From NCBI RefSeq assembly GCF_963576615.1, contig NC_088708.1:67848672-67912671 (forward strand): DNA of 64,000 bases. Reading direction: 5' to 3'. The notes beneath the pieces were generated by a model. It ran no database searches. It was not told where the DNA came from and saw only the letters and a list, made by a program, of their open reading frames with translations. Of this stretch, positions 59,701 through 64,000 are shown in pieces. Numbering within the stretch: the stretch's first letter is position 1; every line of letters begins with the position of its first letter. This DNA comes from Watersipora subatra (taxonomy: Eukaryota; Bryozoa; Gymnolaemata; Cheilostomatida; Watersiporidae). The translations under genes were made by a program, and so were the position numbers.

Positions 59701-62700
59701 CTGCAATATGTATTTTTCAAAACATGGTTTCGAAAGATAGTTTCAATACAAATAGATTGCATTTTGTGCGGCTTATACATATGACAATCCGTAGATTCTA
59801 GAATTCTAAACATTGCTGTATTTATATTTTGATATGAATATGAAAAGACCGTCTATTCCATTTTGACATTAAAGGCAATGAGGGCTATCAACTGCTTGTT
59901 ATGTTCTTGTGTCAGACACTCCTGTGAACTATTATTATAATAGGGACCTCCTTGCTGAGGTGCAGATGGCAGTGGATGCATTGGTTGACACGGCGGAGCA
60001 GGTGAAACATGAGAAGCAGAATTCTATCCTGACTGACTGTGACTATTTAAGTGAGGAAGAAACCTACATATCAGAGAGCAAAGAGCTGACTAAATGTGTA
60101 AGGAAGCGCTTTGCTTCTTGCCTCAAATCTATAATAGAACACGGGGCCGCTGAGGTAAGCCCGGCATATTGTAGTAATGTACAAGTCCCTTCACCTGTGG
60201 CTATTTGGTTGTCATTAGTGGAGGTACATGTACGATCAAATATGAGCTAACTTATTTATATCCTGGCTCTAGCAATACGTAGTTGAGATACTAGTCATTT
60301 GTGTGCAATAGCTCTGAAAATATAAGTGACTTATCTCTTCAGGGATTCTGCCTTGGGGATTAGTTCATTTTATATTGATTAGCTATAATGAACATGGTCA
60401 ATAGATTCACATTTGTAAGTCTGCGTTGGGCCCAACATATCATGAGTGTTAATCATTGCATTACAATTTCAGAGGCATTACAGCCGAGCGCTGATCCCAT
60501 TTGCTAGCTGTGGTACTAGAGCATCGGTGAAGGTGCATACTAAACATGCCCATGCATGGGAGATCATACTCAAATACTATGAACTAAAGGTCAGGGAAAT
60601 TTTTTTTCTGGTTACCCATTCTTTCTTAAGGATTGTAAATAGTGTCCTCTCTATGACAGCCTTATCCTTAATTGTGATGTCATCAGGTTTGGAGTGCCTT
60701 CTTGTCTGTTTTCATGATTCTGGTTGTAAACATTAACTCATCTGGGAGTTGACTCGGACATCCACTATTGATGCTCACATGAAGATAATGGATGTTTACA
60801 AATAATCTCTCTGCTAACAGGATGGGAAGGTGTATAATCAGTCTCCCTCACAGAAACTCGCTAATGCATTTGCGATGGATGAAATGAAAAACAAGACTTT
60901 GACTGTGAAACAAACTTTACTCAGTGCCATTTGCACGATAGTGGAGACACATGAGCCATATCAAAGAGGTCACGACTCCCAGTTCAAGGCTTTCGTCAGT
61001 TTAGCTCTCAAGTATGTAAATTTTGTTCAGTTGATGCCTGGTTTTGGTGCATCTTACAGGCTCTTTTAGTTTCTTTTTTCCAAAAGTTTTTATGAGCTGG
61101 ATCTTACTCATTTTGTTCTAGTTGCCATCCTCTCGTTATAATGATGTACTTTGTAGCTTTTTGTTTTCGTAATTGATGCCAGCGGCACTACAACCTTAGC
61201 TCTTTTACCTCAGTGTTAATCTCAGTGTATGATAGCAAACTGTGTAGGAAGATTTGAGATCAGCAGGATGGATAGTTACATGTTAACAGGCTGCCTAGTC
61301 TACAAGTGTTTCTTTTAAAAATCCTTTAGTATAGTAGAAATGGGTACTCCGCTAAAGCTGTGACTACATATTCTAGCAGCGAATGCCTATATTTGGGACT
61401 TTCACTTTCTATGATTAACCATGTTTATCTTCTCCTTTCTTTCTTGTCATCAATGATGTAGCCCCCCCCCCAAGGATGGGCGACGGCTATCCTATGGGCT
61501 GGGTTTAATGGTTGAGTTTTATTGGGATTGTGCTAGTCTGGGTTTCGGGGCTAACACAGTTCTCGCGGGGCAATACCTAACCAAAAAAATGGATCCATGG
61601 AAAATAAAACATTTCAAATTACCTATTTTTACGAATTTGAGATTGGTAGGGGTCATAATATATGCTTGAAGTTAAATATATTTTACCCAGAATCACCCGA
61701 ACAACGTCCTTTTTTCCCTAGTTTTTGATTAATATTTTGCCACCCCTAATATAAAATGACAGTCTTTCATCGTTGTCACATTGTTTGACCTCGCCAATAA
61801 GATGGAACAGCAGGCAAAGCTGGGCAGTGTAGTTCTCATACTCAAAATCTAAATATAAAACCAAATTCAGGCCATTTCACAATGGCGGCTATTAATATTA
61901 CGAATGCTTGTGAATGGCAACTGACTGATCATAACGGTGACAATATTAGGCAACTATATTTATTTGACAACAAAATGAAACCAACAGATCAGTAAAATAA
62001 CTACCATTGTTCATAATATTTGTAAATTTACAAGAGGCTTTATTCAGCATATTTCTTTGTTCTGGTGCTATGTTCAGGTTCATCCCAACAGAGCTCGATC
62101 ATTAAACCCCGCACATATGATAGCCATCGCCTATCTTTGTGGGGGGAGGGGGGGTTTATATCATTGTTGTCATTTACAGTCTCACAGACTTGGCTCATAT
62201 GCTTTCCAAGTACAGTCAAACATGGATAACTCGCCCACGGATAGCTCGAACACATGGTTAATTCGAACGGTTGACGTAACGATAAATTGCTATAGATAAC
62301 TCGAACTCAACACTGTTAACTCGAACTGTTTTTTGCCCAACGGCTACCGAAACGGTTATTATCGCTTTAGAAAATCACTTTATTCCAAGCCATAGAGGTA
62401 AACCTCAACTTTTCGTAATTCATAAGCGTCGTTATTACCACCATCGGCAAAATATTTTTGTCAACAACTTTTCTAAAGGTTTGGTGAAATTTGATTTATA
62501 CCAAACATCCGCCTAGCGATCGCCTTCGGAAGCAAGGTAAAGTGAGGTAATCTTTGCATAAACTTCAAGAAAAATCGGCAAAATTGATCGTGGGTAAAAC
62601 GCTCAAAAGAAAAAGATGTCTTTTCTTTTGAGCATTTCAACAACGATCAAGTTTTGCGAATGTCAATCTAAAAAACGTCCTGGCAATAACATCACCTCAA

Positions 62701-63484
62701 GCAACAAACCAATCTCAAGTGATAGAAAAATCTCTATACTTTTTGATAAAAACGTTTTAAACTTTACATTGGAAGCATTTAATTTGAAACAAGCCATTTG
62801 TGCTTTTGATTTATATTATAGTTTGTATATGTACATGTATCTACTAATAAATAAGTAAATACATGGACTTGTGACAGTGCTCTGATAACTTGAACGCTCT
62901 GATAATTCGAACACTTTCGCTCGGTCCCGTGAAGTTCGAGTTATCCATGTTTGACTGTACATATATTCATAAAGAAAACAAGCAGGGTTTCTGCTCAACC
63001 TTAACTATACATAGGTAAAAGATGGTTTACAATTATTTTGCCATGTCGTTGCAATACTTCAACAATAGTTTGCTATGTTTTATTATTTTGTAATGGCTAA
63101 CAATATCAATGCCATTGAATTTTCAGTTTATTCATTTAGTTGAGTGAACCATTGTGTAAGCAGCTGTTGAACTTGGTTTTAAATCAAATGTTTAAATCAT
63201 ACTAAGTTATTTTCACAGATTTGTCTTGTGAAAACAATTGATGAAAATATTCTGCAATGTTTTAATAATCTTCTGTTGTCAGTGAAAAAAAGCTGGTTCC
63301 ATGGTTACGACAGATATTTCGTACACCGGCGATTATAGACCTCTACTATGAGCCATGGAGCTACCTAGTCAAGACTGGCTTCGAAGACGTTTTCTGCAGC
63401 ATGAACAAACTCAGACTTTATGAATTCAACTTGCCAGTGAACCTAGCTGTAAAACAATTTCACGAGATTAAAGACGCATTTTAA
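50721..63484 (+). CDS. RUNDC1: RUN domain-containing protein 1 (13 exons, 562 aa)
   Basis: RUN domains bind small GTPases of the Rab/Rap type; human RUNDC1 (about 610 aa) has been reported as a p53 regulator (family knowledge). Exons: 50721-50851, 51114-51264, 51380-51475, 52094-52192, 52280-52395, 52822-52864, 53224-53314, 54526-54662, 58409-58484, 59916-60154, 60473-60589, 60821-61011, 63283-63484. All introns are GT-AG and every phase matches, giving 563 codons including TAA. Residues about 44-242 are a coiled coil containing SLTSHFAQVQFRLKQI, a strong RUNDC1 signature. The RUN domain follows (YYYNRDLLAEVQMAV in exon 10; LVPWLRQIFRTPAIIDLYY in the last exon). Exon 8 uses the acceptor at 54525, because the one 14 nt upstream gives an immediate stop. 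Exon 9 abuts a 46-bp tandem array. The gene is divergent from TCTN2. Confidence 0.92.
55731..56285 (+). repeat. Composite dispersed repeat, copy G (most complete)
   Basis: It contains in order the head GAATGCCCAGCGTTGCACGG, the long A/T-rich body, a tRNA-like part (CCAGTTGGTCAGTGTAGTAT ... GAGTTCAAATCC at 56101-56180) and a tail with ACAGACAGACAAACAGAAAA. It ends within 10 bp of the 46-bp array in RUNDC1 intron 8. Confidence 0.65.
56291..58406 (+). repeat. 46-bp splice-site minisatellite, 46 copies, in RUNDC1 intron 8
   Basis: The unit is AGAGTGAGGAACAAGAGTAG followed by GTAGTAAGTGTGCTATCTTG and TATATT. First and last unit starts are 2116 bp apart, exactly 46 x 46, so no net indel has accumulated. 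Each unit contains an acceptor-like CTATCTTGTATATTAG followed 21 nt later by a consensus donor GTAAGT. The next AGAGTGAAGAATCAG, at 58407, is the real start of RUNDC1 exon 9. Variants in the middle (GAACAAGAG, GAATCAGAG, GGACAAGAG; TAG or CAG) fall in alternating higher-order groups. Confidence 0.95.
61461..62157. mobile_element. G-tract foldback element in RUNDC1 last intron
   Basis: The left end CCCCCCCCCCAAGGATGGGC continues GACGGCTATCCTATGGGCTG. It faces an inverted right end that includes GATAGCCATCGCCTATCTTT and a GGGGGGAGGGGGGG run; pairing extends about 60 bp at roughly three-quarters identity. No transposase. It lies 55 bp before MITE copy 3. Confidence 0.6.
62213..62957. mobile_element. 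pogo/Tc1-like MITE, copy 3
   Basis: Same ends and TA borders as copies 1 and 2. It is 745 bp, closest in layout to copy 2, with the shared open stretch at 62616-62858. It lies in the last intron of RUNDC1. Confidence 0.85.
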
Positions 63485-64000
63485 AAATATGTGTAATTAT
63501 TTGTGCTACATAGGTTCTATTTTGTTTCTGTTTTATCTTTGTTATTAGATTGTTCTTATATGTACCACCACTTTCTAGTCATACTTTCTCAGTAGTAAAG
63601 TGACATCATTACATTTATATTAATATGACTAATACATTCCAACTATTGTCTGGTATTATTTTCCACAACAAATAAGTATGTAGCAAGCAGATATTTTGCC
63701 CGAGATCAAGGTTATATTTTACATTTGGATAAAATTTCATTGCATTCAATCAAATGAAAGTTAACATATTTGCCGAACAAACAAATATGAACTGCAATGA
63801 TAACAACAAATTGTAAACAAAGCACTAGAAAACAATTCATTGAGGTCAATGAAAAACAATTGACAAACCTAAAACCTTGAGGAATATCTTAGATCCATTT
63901 CCACTGCAATGTTCAAGAAAAGGAATAGAGACACTATTTCTTTCCCCCCCACCCACCGATCCAGCTTTTAACAAATCCTGAAAGACCAGCGCGCTGTTGC
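63485..64000. other. RUNDC1 3' UTR and downstream DNA
   Basis: AT-rich sequence after the TAA of RUNDC1. I find no canonical AATAAA in the first 500 bp, so the poly(A) site is unresolved. Confidence 0.45.

Overview
This is nuclear DNA of an invertebrate animal, not a microbe. The coding exons are short, split by GT-AG introns, and scattered in AT-rich DNA full of MITEs, tRNA-derived SINEs, a dead LINE and minisatellites. The gene complement (a ciliary tectonic, RUNDC1, a UPF0561/C2orf68-like protein) is metazoan. The repeat landscape suggests a spiralian such as a mollusc, bryozoan, annelid or brachiopod, but I cannot name the species.

Four protein-coding genes can be assembled exon by exon with every splice phase matching. 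(1) + strand 13692-21372: a 4-exon, 152-aa UPF0561 (C2orf68-like) protein. (2) + strand 23420-26323: a 3-exon, 134-aa secreted protein with one EGF-like module and a cysteine-rich tail; I recognise no named family. (3) - strand 49934-28156: a 22-exon, about 1248-aa tectonic-family protein, best matched to TCTN2, a component of the ciliary transition zone. It has an unusually long N-terminus: two similar beta-sandwich-like modules followed by a Ser/Thr mucin-like linker. (4) + strand 50721-63484: a 13-exon, 562-aa RUNDC1 orthologue, coiled coil followed by a RUN domain. Genes 3 and 4 are divergently transcribed with about 790 bp between their start codons, so they probably share a promoter region.

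Region by region: 1-13.7 kb is gene-free and holds a Harbinger-type MITE, nested DNA transposons (3.9-6.9 kb), a 5'-truncated non-LTR reverse transcriptase (7.2-8.2 kb), a 1.3-kb hAT-like element and a badly decayed Ty3/gypsy-like relic. 13.7-21.4 kb is the UPF0561 gene, whose second intron holds nested transposons. 23.4-26.3 kb is the EGF-like gene. 28.2-49.9 kb is TCTN2, with at least five minisatellites or palindromic arrays in its introns. 50.7-63.5 kb is RUNDC1.

The most unusual structure is in RUNDC1 intron 8: 46 copies of a 46-bp unit (56291-58406) running directly into the 3' splice site of exon 9. Each unit looks like a copy of that acceptor plus the start of the exon, followed by a strong GTAAGT donor. 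The array therefore contains dozens of potential 21-nt phase-0 microexons or decoy splice sites.
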